Assembly: GCA_002746645.1 (NCBI GenBank)
Contig: PDPU01000040.1
Coordinates: 38,501 to 102,500, forward strand
Length of the DNA stretch: 64,000 bases
Source of the DNA: Gammaproteobacteria bacterium
Lineage (GTDB): Bacteria; Pseudomonadota; Gammaproteobacteria; Granulosicoccales; Granulosicoccaceae
Direction of reading: 5' to 3'
Positions 10,367 to 19,804 of the stretch are shown here, piece by piece. Under the pieces are notes generated by a model, which saw nothing but the letters and a program-made list of their open reading frames with translations, was not told where the DNA came from and ran no database searches. Within the stretch, counting starts at the first letter, position 1, and each line of letters opens with the position of its first letter. The position numbers and the translations under genes were made by a program.

Positions 10367-12000
10367 TTCGCTTCGAGCGTTTCAGCGCGAGCCTGCTGAG
10401 TGCAAGCTGGTATCTTGTCCTCGCCGTTCTGGTGCCGCTCGCCAGCCTTGCTCTGGTCGGGCTCTGGGCGCTCTGGCAGTCCGAGTTCCTGTTCCCGGCG
10501 GTGTGCGGCTGGCTGCTGGTCACGGCCATCGCCTGGTTCTTCCTCATTCATCTGCCACGACGGAAACTCGCCCGCGAGATCGAGAAAACCTCCGGTTCGC
10601 TCTCTGCCGAAACCGGAGGCAAGACCGAGGTGTCACTGCCCCACCAGCTCGACGCACAACGAGACTGGTCGGAGCACGATCACGTCATCTGGCAGCATGC
10701 ACTGACCGAAATCGACACACTGCTGGAAGAAAATCCACCTTGGGAAGCATTGCCGACACTTGCCGTCGCGGTGCTCGAGCGAGTGTCGGTGGACTATCAC
10801 GGCAAGTCCTCGCAGGCACGCTATCGCTTCACCCTGCCCGAAGCGCTGCTGGTCGCGTCGGAAACCAGCGAACGCTATCGCAGGCTTCTTATCGATCACC
10901 TGCCCTTCGTCGAATCGCTGCGCCTCGGTACCCTCATCGGCATCGCCGAACGGCAAGGGGACATCAGAAGCGGCATTCGCTGGGTCAACAATACACGTCG
11001 CATGATCCGGCTGGCCAACCCCATGAATGCGCTCCTGGCGGAAATGCGCGACCAGCTCACCAACCAGTTTCTCGGCCAACTCGGCAACAGCATTCAAAGC
11101 GACCTCAAACGGCTTCTGCTGCAGGAAACAGCGCAGGTCGGCATTGATTTATACAGCGGACGTCTCAAGCGTTCGCGTCACGAGATGGCGAGTTATCGAA
11201 GCCGTGCCGAGCGCGAAGACGACAACCGCCCGGCGCAGCCACAAGAGCCCTTGCGCGTGCTCGTCGTGGGCCAGACCAGCGCCGGCAAGTCCAGTCTGGT
11301 GAACGCCCTGCTCGGATGCCTCGCGGCCGAGACCGACATCCTGCCGAGCACCGACAGCGCCACCGTACATCTTCTTGCAGACGACACGCGGGGCATGCCC
11401 ATCAAACTCATCGACACCCCCGGGCTCGACGGCAGTGAGGCACGCCTTGCCGAGATCGTGGCACTCGCCCTGGAGAGCGATCTTCTCCTGCACGTGGCCA
11501 GAGCCACCACCAGCGCGCGAGCAGCCGATCGTGACTTTCACGAGGCTCTGGACGCCGCCTGGGCCGAACGACCCGAGCGGCGCCGGACACCCGAATCACT
11601 CGCGCTCACCCACATCGACAAGCTGCCGCCACGCGGCCAATGGTCACCCCCCTACGATCTCGACGACAGCAGCAACCGTAAAGCCGCAACCATCGCCCGC
11701 GCACTGGCAAGTGCTCGCGACGTCATCGGGCTGGACCCCGAGGCGGCGGCGATTCCCGTGTGTCTCGATGCTGCAGCCGGCCACTACAATGTCGATGCAC
11801 TCTCGGCCTATCTCCTCGCGCAACTCGACGAGGCCCAGCTGGCACAACTCAACCGGCGGCGTCTCGAGGCCGGTCGCGAGCGGGGCAGCTGGCGTGAGCG
11901 CTGGAACCGTCTGTCACGGCTCGGACGGGTATCGGGGCGCTTCGTCACGAACTCGCTGCTCGAATCGTTGCAGCAGGTGGACCGGAAAGACCGATCATGA
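10363..12000 (+). CDS. Membrane-anchored dynamin/Era-like GTPase
   Basis: A 545-residue protein with two N-terminal membrane helices (about 15-37 and 43-63), a charged helical middle and a C-terminal GTPase domain. G1 GQTSAGKSS is at 303-311, a threonine in LPSTDSATV is the likely G2, G3 DTPG is at 351-354 and G4 is LTHID. This order (membrane helices first, GTPase last) resembles YcjX/YjdA-like and other membrane-remodelling GTPases, but I do not recognise a named family. It overlaps the previous gene and plsB by 4 nt each, so it is co-translated with the first enzyme of phospholipid synthesis. Confidence 0.7.
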   Translation: MIRFERFSASLLSASWYLVLAVLVPLASLALVGLWALWQSEFLFPAVCGWLLVTAIAWFFLIHLPRRKLAREIEKTSGSLSAETGGKTEVSLPHQLDAQRDWSEHDHVIWQHALTEIDTLLEENPPWEALPTLAVAVLERVSVDYHGKSSQARYRFTLPEALLVASETSERYRRLLIDHLPFVESLRLGTLIGIAERQGDIRSGIRWVNNTRRMIRLANPMNALLAEMRDQLTNQFLGQLGNSIQSDLKRLLLQETAQVGIDLYSGRLKRSRHEMASYRSRAEREDDNRPAQPQEPLRVLVVGQTSAGKSSLVNALLGCLAAETDILPSTDSATVHLLADDTRGMPIKLIDTPGLDGSEARLAEIVALALESDLLLHVARATTSARAADRDFHEALDAAWAERPERRRTPESLALTHIDKLPPRGQWSPPYDLDDSSNRKAATIARALASARDVIGLDPEAAAIPVCLDAAAGHYNVDALSAYLLAQLDEAQLAQLNRRRLEAGRERGSWRERWNRLSRLGRVSGRFVTNSLLESLQQVDRKDRS

Positions 12001-14468
12001 TCAGAGCACTCCTCAGTCGCCTGTTCGAACGCTGGGTTCGCCCCGAAGTCATGCCGGAGGATCCGGCAGCGATGCTGGCCGACAGGCCGACGCTCTACAT
12101 CATCGAGAACGGTGGCCTTGCCGACCTCGCGGCGCTGCGACTTGCCGCTGCCGACAAGAACCTGCCTTTACCCGACGAACCACTCGCGATCGGTGATGGC
12201 TTTCGCGAAAGCCGCAGCTGGATCTCGAGCGTACAGGACAGTGGCCGCAGGCGATGGCGGCAGAGCCGCCGGCTGCAGCAGCAACACAAACAGTTTCGCG
12301 AGCTGTTCGAAGCCCTCCTGAGCGACCCAGCGAGCGACCTTCAGGTGGTGCCTGTGGCGGTCTACTGGGGGCGAGCACCCGGCAAGGAAGCGTCCTTCTG
12401 GCAACTCGTGTTCTCCGAAGACTGGGAAATCGCGGGACGCCTGCGCCGCCTCGTGAAAAGCATCCTGCACGGGCGCAACACGCTGCTGAGCATCAGCGAA
12501 CCGGTCTCGCTTCGGGAATTCATCTGGCGCGACGCAAACGCCGACGAACTCGAGAAGAAGCTGCTGCGCCTGCTGCGACTGCATTTCCGCAAGCGACGCA
12601 TGGCAACGCTCGGCCCGGACCAGTCACACCGCCGCATGCTCATCGACCACGTACTGGCCGACGACGCCGTACGCCGCGAGATCGCCCGTCAGGCCAGGGA
12701 ATCGCGTCATTCGGAAAAGCGCATGCGCTTCAAGGCCGAACGCTACGCCTGGGAGATCGCGGCCGACATGTCCTATACGACAGTGCGCACACTGCACCGC
12801 CCGCTGACACGGCTCTGGAACGAACTCTACGATGGCGTGGAACTCGACGGCATGGAGCGCCTCAAGCGCGCGGCCGATACGCATTCGCTGGTGTACGTCC
12901 CCTGCCACCGCAGCCACATCGACTACCTGCTGCTTTCCTACATTCTCTATACCCACGGGCTGTCGCTGCCACACATTGCCGCCGGCGTGAACCTGAACCT
13001 GCCCGTGGTCGGCGGCATCCTGCGCCGCGGCGGGGCTTTCTTTCTCCGACGAACCTTTGCCGGCAAGCCACTCTACGCGCGCGTGTTCAATGCCTACCTG
13101 ACGGTCATCCTGCAGCGGGGCAATGCCCTCGAGTACTTCATCGAGGGTGGCCGCAGCCGCACGGGACTGCTGCTGCCACCAAAACCCGGCATGCTGGCAA
13201 TGACGCTGCACGCCTACCTGCGCAAGCCGTCTCGACCGATCGCCTTCATTCCCGTGTACTTCGGCTACGAACGCTTGCTGGAAGGCCGCGCATTCACGAG
13301 CGAGCTTGCCGGTGGCAGGAAGCGGAAGGAATCGATTTTCGGCCTGCTCAGATCGCTCGGAACCCTGCGCGAAGACTATGGCCATGTCTACGTGAACATC
13401 GGTGAACCGATCGAACTCGACACGCTGCTGCGGCAGGAAAACGACGGCTGGCGCCAGCTGCCGGTAACAAGCGAACGACCTGCATGGATTCAGCCCGTGG
13501 TGACACGACTCGGCAACACCATCATGCGTTCGATCAATGCCGCGGCGTGCGTGACGCCGATCAGCCTCCTCGCCACCACGCTGCTGACCACACCCCGGGG
13601 GCGCATCGCGCGCGCCGAATTCATCGAAGAAGTGCTGCTCTACCATCGCCTGCTGCAAGCCTCGCACGACGAGAATTCGATCGTCGAGGTGCCCGACATC
13701 GACCCCGAAGCGCTGATCGCCCACGGTATCCGTCTCGGCTATCTCGAAGAACAACAGGACGACATCGGCACGGTGCTCGCGATTCGCCCGGGGCAGGCCG
13801 CGGCCCTGACCTACTTCCGCAACAACATCCTGCACCTGCTGTGTCTGCCGGCGCTGCTCGCGGCCGGATTCAGCAATCGACGCAGCCGCAAGCGCAGTGA
13901 ACTCGAAACTCTCGTGAGACGCGTACTGCCGTTCCTGAAGGTCGAACTGTTCCTGCCGAACACCCTCGGCGTCGATGCCATCGATGAATCACTGCAGGCG
14001 ATGCTCGACGCCGGGTTGCTGCACGTCGAAGGTGATTCGCTGGCGAGCGCCGCCGGCGGCACCCTCGAAGCAGTGTCGCTGATGCGCCTCGCCGAACTCA
14101 TGATGCCGACACTCAGACGAGACTACCTCTGCGCCTCTCTGATCGCACGTGCCGAGCAACACCGCATCAACCGCGAGGAACTCGCCGGATTCTGCGAGAA
14201 GGTCGCCAGAAGGCTCGAGAACACCCAGGGCTGGCGTGCCGAGGACCTGTACAACAAGTCACAATTCAAGGTATTCATCGACACGCTGGAGCGCGAAGGC
14301 TACCTGCAGCGCGACGGCGACATGCTCGCCGCCACCCCGGCGATGCAGCGGGTGGAAAGCGAGGCACGAAGCCTCCTCGGCGAACAGGTACGTCATGCTA
14401 TTCTCAATGCCGTCGCGCGCGCCCGGTCGAGTCACCCGGAGCAGGCTCGTGACAGGCCCGGTTCGTGA
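11997..14468 (+). CDS. plsB: Glycerol-3-phosphate 1-O-acyltransferase PlsB
   Basis: At 823 residues it is full length for PlsB, the inner-membrane enzyme that puts the first acyl chain on glycerol-3-phosphate in phospholipid synthesis. The catalytic H-x4-D motif is His304 to Asp309 (HRSHID). Block III FIEGGRSRTG starts at residue 381 and block IV is IPVYFGYE. The C-terminal helical region is complete. The start at 11997 overlaps the GTPase stop (ATGA). Finding plsB at the end of a dsbD-glycosidase-GTPase operon is unusual, because plsB often stands alone or beside dgkA. Confidence 0.95.
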   Translation: MIRALLSRLFERWVRPEVMPEDPAAMLADRPTLYIIENGGLADLAALRLAAADKNLPLPDEPLAIGDGFRESRSWISSVQDSGRRRWRQSRRLQQQHKQFRELFEALLSDPASDLQVVPVAVYWGRAPGKEASFWQLVFSEDWEIAGRLRRLVKSILHGRNTLLSISEPVSLREFIWRDANADELEKKLLRLLRLHFRKRRMATLGPDQSHRRMLIDHVLADDAVRREIARQARESRHSEKRMRFKAERYAWEIAADMSYTTVRTLHRPLTRLWNELYDGVELDGMERLKRAADTHSLVYVPCHRSHIDYLLLSYILYTHGLSLPHIAAGVNLNLPVVGGILRRGGAFFLRRTFAGKPLYARVFNAYLTVILQRGNALEYFIEGGRSRTGLLLPPKPGMLAMTLHAYLRKPSRPIAFIPVYFGYERLLEGRAFTSELAGGRKRKESIFGLLRSLGTLREDYGHVYVNIGEPIELDTLLRQENDGWRQLPVTSERPAWIQPVVTRLGNTIMRSINAAACVTPISLLATTLLTTPRGRIARAEFIEEVLLYHRLLQASHDENSIVEVPDIDPEALIAHGIRLGYLEEQQDDIGTVLAIRPGQAAALTYFRNNILHLLCLPALLAAGFSNRRSRKRSELETLVRRVLPFLKVELFLPNTLGVDAIDESLQAMLDAGLLHVEGDSLASAAGGTLEAVSLMRLAELMMPTLRRDYLCASLIARAEQHRINREELAGFCEKVARRLENTQGWRAEDLYNKSQFKVFIDTLEREGYLQRDGDMLAATPAMQRVESEARSLLGEQVRHAILNAVARARSSHPEQARDRPGS

Positions 14469-14583
14469 CGGGCCGAACCGGGATGCGGCCTGAGCCAGAG
14501 GCGCACAACCCCGGGCAGGCATGACTCCTGCTTCACCCGGTGTTCCTTCCAATGTCGCGCTCTGATGGCGCCTGGTGTCTTCC

Positions 14584-15909
14584 ATGAAGCCGAATCTGCT
14601 TGCTTCCCTTCTCGCCGGTATCGCTGCCGCCGGCATGACACCCTCCGCGGGTGCGGTCGGCCCCGATGATGCGCGCTCGATCGGGCTCGGCGGTTCGGCC
14701 ATTGCCAATGGCCAGGGTGTGATGGGAGCGCTGCAGAACCCCTCGAGTCTGCTCGAGATGCAACGCCAGGGCAAGACCAGCCACACCTACTTCGGTGCCG
14801 TGGTGGATCTGCGCACGCCCGAGGGTACGCAAGACCTGATCGACGACGAAAGTGACGAACATCTCGTCGATGACCTCGAGACCGAGTTCGACCTTCTCGA
14901 CGAGCGCGTGATCACCTGTGACGCCTCGCTCGAATCGAACGATGACGTCTGTCTCGACGATCTCGAGAACTTCAACGATCTCGGCAATCGCCTGCTGCGC
15001 ATCATCGACCTTGCCGACGGCAACGATTTCGCGGGTCAGGGCCACGCTGGCATCGGGGTCGCGTTGACCGGCGGTCCGGTGCCGCTCGCCATCCATTTCG
15101 GTGCGCGCGTCACCGGCATTGCCACGGCGGAAATCGACCCGGGCGACCGCGAGTACGTCGCCACCTTCGAGGAAATCACCGACGATGGCACGATCACATG
15201 GGGTGAGGTGCTCGACAGCTCCTACCTCGTGCAGAACGGCAATCTCCTCACCGTGAACCAACCCCAGGACACGCTCCTGTCCACCGGTGAAAGCGCGGTG
15301 CTCTACCGCACCGAACTCTCGGTGGCACTCGCACGAAGCTTCGGACTCGGCAAACGCACGCTGGATGTCGGCATCACGCCGAAAATCTCGCAACTCAAGG
15401 CGCAGAGCGCCGATGTGGCGCTCGCCGAGGAATTCGAGCGTGATACCGCATCGATCAGTGACCGGCTCGAGGACAGCGAAGTCAGTGAAACCTCCTTCAC
15501 GCTGGATGTGGGCTTCGGCACCCGCCTCGACCCGTTGCCGCTGCGACTCTCTGCGGTGGTCCGGAACCTCGTGCCGGAGTCGATCGAAACCAGGTCGGGC
15601 TACGAATTCGAAACCACACCACAACTCATCATCGGCGGCCACTACGAGCTCGGCAACGTCGACCTTACTACCGATCTCGCGCTCAACTCGGCAACGGTCG
15701 ACGGCATTGACACCCGGATCGCCGCAATCGGCATCGAACATCAAGGCAGCGTGGTGGCGCTGCGTGCCGGTCTGTCGATCGACAGCGAACGCGACGTGGA
15801 CGAAACAGCCATCAGCCTCGGACTCGGACTCGGTCCGCTGCAGTTCTCCGCCCGTGCCACCGGCGAAGATGCCCTGCAGGCCGGCGCGCAACTGTCCTGG
15901 TCATTCTGA
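14584..15909 (+). CDS. TraF-like outer-membrane beta-barrel protein
   Basis: A 441-residue protein with a signal peptide ending near residue 26 (MTPSAGAVG). Conserved features are DDARSIGLGGSAIA and GVMGALQNPSSL near the N-terminus, and many short amphipathic strands ending in ...AGAQLSWSF, whose terminal aromatic residue suits outer-membrane insertion. This matches the F-plasmid TraF_2-type family found on many chromosomes without conjugation genes, so a transport or lipid-export role is as likely as conjugation. The start ATG 14584 was preferred to an upstream GTG at 14575 because it gives a clean signal peptide. No other conjugation gene is near. Confidence 0.65.
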   Translation: MKPNLLASLLAGIAAAGMTPSAGAVGPDDARSIGLGGSAIANGQGVMGALQNPSSLLEMQRQGKTSHTYFGAVVDLRTPEGTQDLIDDESDEHLVDDLETEFDLLDERVITCDASLESNDDVCLDDLENFNDLGNRLLRIIDLADGNDFAGQGHAGIGVALTGGPVPLAIHFGARVTGIATAEIDPGDREYVATFEEITDDGTITWGEVLDSSYLVQNGNLLTVNQPQDTLLSTGESAVLYRTELSVALARSFGLGKRTLDVGITPKISQLKAQSADVALAEEFERDTASISDRLEDSEVSETSFTLDVGFGTRLDPLPLRLSAVVRNLVPESIETRSGYEFETTPQLIIGGHYELGNVDLTTDLALNSATVDGIDTRIAAIGIEHQGSVVALRAGLSIDSERDVDETAISLGLGLGPLQFSARATGEDALQAGAQLSWSF

Positions 15910-15993
15910 ATCGCGAACCACCGGCACGGTTCCCGATGCTTCGCCGAAGCCTGAACCGAGCTTTCCTGCTGCATCATTGCGCGCAACCGTGAC

Positions 15994-16734
15994 TCACTGT
16001 CGCAGGCGCCGCCTGACAGTGTTGCGTGCCGCTCGTTTGCACGCGGAAGGCAAGGCCAGCGTGTCGAGCCGGCGTGTCCACTCGCGCGCATCGAGTGCCT
16101 CGCGCGAGAACACACCGATGGCGTTCTCATAGGCAGGGAGCGACCAGCGCATGGCTTCGCCGAAGCCATGATCGGCCAGTACCGCCGCAGCTTCGGCCAG
16201 TTCGTGCCGTGCGATGGTGTTGACCACGAGCAGCCCGGCATCACCGATGTTGTGGGCGAGCGTGGCCACCCAGGCGTCACTCATCGGCACAGCGCGCTCG
16301 GGCCTGCCATCGACATGCCCGAACAGATCATCGACCAGCAGATCGAAGGGTTCTCCGTTCCAGCCCGCAAGCATGGCTCGTGCATCGCCCTCGACCAGTT
16401 CGGCCCCGATATCGTCGAGACCGAAATACCGTCTTGCAAGAACGATGTGCTCGGCGTCGTATTCGACACCGACGATGGACATCGCCGGACGCAGCAAGGC
16501 CAGCTGCCGCAGCGCCGCTCCACCCCCGACACCCAGCACCAGCGCGCGTGACTGCGTCATCTCGTCTCGATACAGTACCGGCAGGCTGAGACAGTCCCAG
16601 ATGCCACCGGAAAAGGGGCGATTCTCGTTCCACTGGCTGTGGAACACGCCATTGGTGTAGAGACGCATCGAACCACCGTGCTGACGCACGCTGTAGTGGT
16701 TGCTGCCGCAATGGTGTTCGTGAAGGGTGCTCAC
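15994..16734 (-). CDS. Spermidine synthase-like SAM/Rossmann-fold protein
   Basis: A 246-residue protein, assuming a GTG start at 16734 (VSTLHEHHC). The nucleotide-binding loop GVGGG is at 68-72, the acidic residue after strand 2 is in GVEYDAEH, and a DDLFGH motif follows. These match the spermidine-synthase fold. Small proteins of this type without a polyamine-synthase N-domain often have unknown substrates, so polyamine synthesis is not certain. ATG codons further upstream in frame would add 85 residues that look like non-coding repeats (the direct repeats at 16904-16966), so I rejected them. The first downstream ATG would remove conserved residues. Confidence 0.6.
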   Translation of the reverse strand: MSTLHEHHCGSNHYSVRQHGGSMRLYTNGVFHSQWNENRPFSGGIWDCLSLPVLYRDEMTQSRALVLGVGGGAALRQLALLRPAMSIVGVEYDAEHIVLARRYFGLDDIGAELVEGDARAMLAGWNGEPFDLLVDDLFGHVDGRPERAVPMSDAWVATLAHNIGDAGLLVVNTIARHELAEAAAVLADHGFGEAMRWSLPAYENAIGVFSREALDAREWTRRLDTLALPSACKRAARNTVRRRLRQ

Positions 16735-16903
16735 GTTCTTCGGTTTCGCTCGTCTGATTGTCCAGTCCGGTTGCTGATGTCCAGTCCGATATCGGGGATC
16801 CTGCCTGTGACAACTGCTATCGAGAACCTTGCCTCGGATTTGCAATTCGCGGTCGCAGGCGCGACAATCAATCGGCAACATGCCCGGATACGGGCCATGC
16901 ACC

Positions 16904-16966
16904 TCGACATCACTCGGTCGGTATGCACGGAAAGGGCCCGGTACTTCGACATCACTCGGCCGGTAT
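16904..16966. repeat. Two 21-bp direct repeats in intergenic region
   Basis: The copies lie at 16904-16924 and 16946-16966 and differ at one base (CGACATCACTCGGYCGGTAT core). Spacing is 42 nt start to start, four helical turns, which suits paired protein-binding sites upstream of the universal stress gene. Function is inferred only. Confidence 0.6.
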
Positions 16967-17076
16967 CCTGCCGAATGATAGAGCGCCAATTATTCGGCAT
17001 GAATGTCGTCACAAGTGTTTGCACACTCTGTCACAATAGCGTCACTCAGAAAAACTCAAGGAGCAACAGGTCTCAA

Positions 17077-17514
17077 ATGAGCACGAAAATAATCGCTGGA
17101 CTCGAAGGCGCAACGTCAGGAGACAAGGCCCTGGCACATGCACATGACCTCGCAAAGATGATCGGCGATTGCGAGCTGATCGTCGTCTATGTCATCGAGT
17201 GGTCACCCTTCACCTTCCAGACCCCGGAAGAAAACGCCGAACGGCACAAGCGTCGCGAGGAGGAAATCGCTACCGCCCAACAGCGTGTGATCGACCCGGC
17301 ACTCGAGGCGCTCAAGGCCGATGGCATCTCGGCGCGTGGTGTCGTACGCCACGGCAACGTCGCGGTCATCATCGAACAGATCGCCGAGGAGGAGTCAGCC
17401 CAGCAGATCATCGTGGCCAGAAAAGGCACCGGTGGCGGCCTGCGCGAACGACTGATGGGTTCGACGGCTTCCGATCTTGCCATGCACTCGCACCGGCCCG
17501 TGACGGTGGTGTAA
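17077..17514 (+). CDS. Universal stress protein (UspA family)
   Basis: A 145-residue single-domain protein starting MSTKIIAGLEGATSG, preceded by AAGGAG 11-14 nt upstream. The C-terminal part has the nucleotide-binding pattern G-x2-G-x9-G-S (GTGGGLRERLMGST) followed by HRPVTVV, typical of ATP-binding Usp proteins. Such proteins help cells survive starvation or stress; the partner is unknown. It lies 48 nt before the symporter gene and may be co-transcribed with it, an arrangement in which Usp proteins tune transporters. Confidence 0.9.
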   Translation: MSTKIIAGLEGATSGDKALAHAHDLAKMIGDCELIVVYVIEWSPFTFQTPEENAERHKRREEEIATAQQRVIDPALEALKADGISARGVVRHGNVAVIIEQIAEEESAQQIIVARKGTGGGLRERLMGSTASDLAMHSHRPVTVV

Positions 17515-17562
17515 ACGGATCGCGGTAACGATACCAGGCAAATGAAGGAGAACTTTCGTCCC

Positions 17563-19146
17563 ATGAATCGAATTCGTCATTCACTACCGTCGCTGCGAAA
17601 GCCGACGGCAATTGCCGCGATCGCAGTGGCGCTGATCACGATGCTCGGCAGCACCGTTGCCAACGCCCAGGAAAGCGGTGGCATCGACGCCGCCGTGAAC
17701 GACGCCTTCATCAACGCGACAGGCTGGTTCGTCAAAGGCATCTTTGCCTCGGTCCCCGGTACCAGTTTTCCCTGGATCGTGCTCTGGCTGGTTGTCGGTG
17801 CCATGGTATTCACACTCTACTTCGGCTTCATCCAGTTCCGCGCCGTGGGTCATTCCATCTCACTGGTCAAGGGCGACTACTCCGACCCGAACAATGCCGG
17901 TGAAGTCAGCCACTTCCAGGCACTCGCCACTGCCCTTTCGGGCACGGTCGGTCTCGGCAACATCGCAGGTGTCGCCGTCGCCGTCGGCATCGGCGGCCCC
18001 GGTGCCACCTTCTGGATGATACTTGCGGGCCTGCTCGGCATGGCCTCGAAATTCACCGAGTGCACGCTCGGTGTGAAATACCGCAACGAATTCCCCGACG
18101 GACACGTCTCGGGCGGCCCGATGTACTACCTCTCCAAGGGATTCAAGGACAGGAAGCTGTTCGGTGGCGGCATTCTCGCGGCACTGTTCTCCATCTTCTG
18201 CATTCTCGGCTCGCTCGGTGGTGGCAACATGTTCCAGGCCAACCAGGCACACGCGCAGCTTTCCGGCCTTGTGGGTGACTACCCCGGCTGGATCACCGGC
18301 GTCGTCTTTGCCGGTATCGTCTTCGCCGTCATCGTGGGTGGCATCAAGTCGATTGCCCGCGTCACCGAAAAGATCGTGCCCTTCATGGGCATCCTCTACG
18401 TCGCAACCGCACTGATCATCATCATCGTGAACGCCGACAAGCTTGGCTGGGCCTTCGGCCAGATCTTCCAGGGTGCCTTCACGGGTCTCGGCGTGGCAGG
18501 CGGCATGGTCGGCGCTCTGATCCAGGGCTTCAAGCGAGCCGCCTTCTCGAACGAGGCAGGCGTCGGCTCCGCGGCCATCGCGCATTCGGCCGTCAAGACC
18601 AACGAACCGATCACCGAAGGCTTCGTTTCGCTTCTCGAGCCCTTCATCGACACCGTGGTCATCTGCACGATGACGGCACTCGTGATCATCATCTCGCAGC
18701 AACTCATGGTCGACCCCGCCACCGGCAATTATATCGTTACCGAAAGCGGTACCATCCAGACCGTCGGTGATACATCGGGCGTTGCACTGACGTCGGCGGC
18801 ATTCGCCACGGGCATGCCGTTCTTCCCGGTCGTACTCGCCATCGCGGTGGTGTTGTTCGCGTTCTCGACCATGATCAGCTGGTCCTACTACGGCCTCAAG
18901 GCCTGGACCTATCTCTTCGGCGAAGGCAAGACCAAGGAACTCATCTTCAAGGTCATCTTCTGCCTGTTCGTGGTCGTCGGTGCGGCAGCCAACCTCGGCC
19001 CGGTCATCGACTTCTCCGATGCCGCGATCTTCGCCATGGCGATCGTGAACATCATCGGCCTCTACTGCCTGATGCCGGTGGTGAAGGCCGAACTCAAGTC
19101 CTATCAGGCGAGAATCAAATCGGGCGAAATCAGGAAGTTCAAGTAA
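17563..19146 (+). CDS. Alanine/glycine:cation symporter (AGCS family)
   Basis: A 527-residue inner-membrane protein with about 10-11 hydrophobic segments and the AGCS signature region ([19 protein letters not shown] and GPMYYLSKG). It imports alanine or glycine with Na+ or H+. The N-terminus (residues 1-35) looks like a cleavable signal or an extra membrane segment (STVANAQ). I chose ATG 17563 because AAGGAG lies 12 nt upstream. An ATG at 17542 would place that ribosome site inside the gene. A strong terminator follows. Confidence 0.9.
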   Translation: MNRIRHSLPSLRKPTAIAAIAVALITMLGSTVANAQESGGIDAAVNDAFINATGWFVKGIFASVPGTSFPWIVLWLVVGAMVFTLYFGFIQFRAVGHSISLVKGDYSDPNNAGEVSHFQALATALSGTVGLGNIAGVAVAVGIGGPGATFWMILAGLLGMASKFTECTLGVKYRNEFPDGHVSGGPMYYLSKGFKDRKLFGGGILAALFSIFCILGSLGGGNMFQANQAHAQLSGLVGDYPGWITGVVFAGIVFAVIVGGIKSIARVTEKIVPFMGILYVATALIIIIVNADKLGWAFGQIFQGAFTGLGVAGGMVGALIQGFKRAAFSNEAGVGSAAIAHSAVKTNEPITEGFVSLLEPFIDTVVICTMTALVIIISQQLMVDPATGNYIVTESGTIQTVGDTSGVALTSAAFATGMPFFPVVLAIAVVLFAFSTMISWSYYGLKAWTYLFGEGKTKELIFKVIFCLFVVVGAAANLGPVIDFSDAAIFAMAIVNIIGLYCLMPVVKAELKSYQARIKSGEIRKFK

Positions 19147-19183
19147 ACGGCGACTTGCGAAAAACAGGACGAGAAAGGATCAG

Positions 19184-19206
19184 GGCCCGGAATTCCGGGC
19201 CTTTTT
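19184..19206 (+). terminator. Rho-independent terminator after the symporter gene
   Basis: A perfect 18-nt palindrome (GGCCCGGAATTCCGGGCC) is followed directly by five T residues on the plus strand, 37 nt after the stop codon. Confidence 0.85.
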
Positions 19207-19324
19207 CATGCGCGATCGCGCGACTCGCTTGCCGACAACCACCGATCGGGCGCCATGACAACCCGACAGCGGCCCTGTCTGCCCATCGAGAAACACGGCA
19301 AGGCACACGGCAAGGCAACAAGCC

Positions 19325-19804
19325 TCATCCGCCCCGAGCACGCTCCTCGAGCACGTGGTGTTTCGCCTGCATGAAGTCACGGTGCTTCAGATGCAGAAGC
19401 TCGCTGAGTTTTCTGATCGTGTAGTCTTCCTGGTGGTCGATGGTGCCGTCGGCAAGAGCGACGCGCCACATGTCCTCGACAAGACGGGTCTTCCCCGTCT
19501 TGTCGAAGCGCTCGTTGACCGCGCGCACATGTTCGTGCAGCGAAACGGCACCATCAGCCTCGGCGAGCGCTTCGTCGAACAAGGTATCGATCTCGCCCCG
19601 TTCGAGCGAGGTATTCGCGAGCAGTGCCATCGTTACCGTTTCACGCTCTTCGGGCGCGATGTCATGATCGCTTCTCGCAATCTCGATCAGCAGTACCGCC
19701 ATGACCCGTTCACTGGCGATGCGTGACTGTTTTCCGGCCGGATCATCGTCGTTGCCCAGACTTGCGGCAAGACGATCCAGCCAGCGTACGAACTGACCGG
19801 CCAT
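19325..19804 (-). CDS. TerB-like tellurite resistance family protein
   Basis: A 159-residue, all-helical cytosolic protein. It matches the TerB domain pattern: repeated acidic turns (EIARSDHDIAPEERE and VALADGTIDHQEDYTIRKLSELL) that bind metal or membrane partners. TerB domains occur in stress and membrane-associated complexes, and a tellurite role should not be assumed. The start at 19804 shares its first base with the stop of the upstream OmpA-like gene, so the two are coupled. Confidence 0.75.
   Translation of the reverse strand: MAGQFVRWLDRLAASLGNDDDPAGKQSRIASERVMAVLLIEIARSDHDIAPEERETVTMALLANTSLERGEIDTLFDEALAEADGAVSLHEHVRAVNERFDKTGKTRLVEDMWRVALADGTIDHQEDYTIRKLSELLHLKHRDFMQAKHHVLEERARGG

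Noticed and set aside
16735..16989. N-terminal extension of the spermidine-synthase-like protein to an ATG at 16989
   Set aside because: The extra 85 residues consist of translated direct repeats and lack family similarity.
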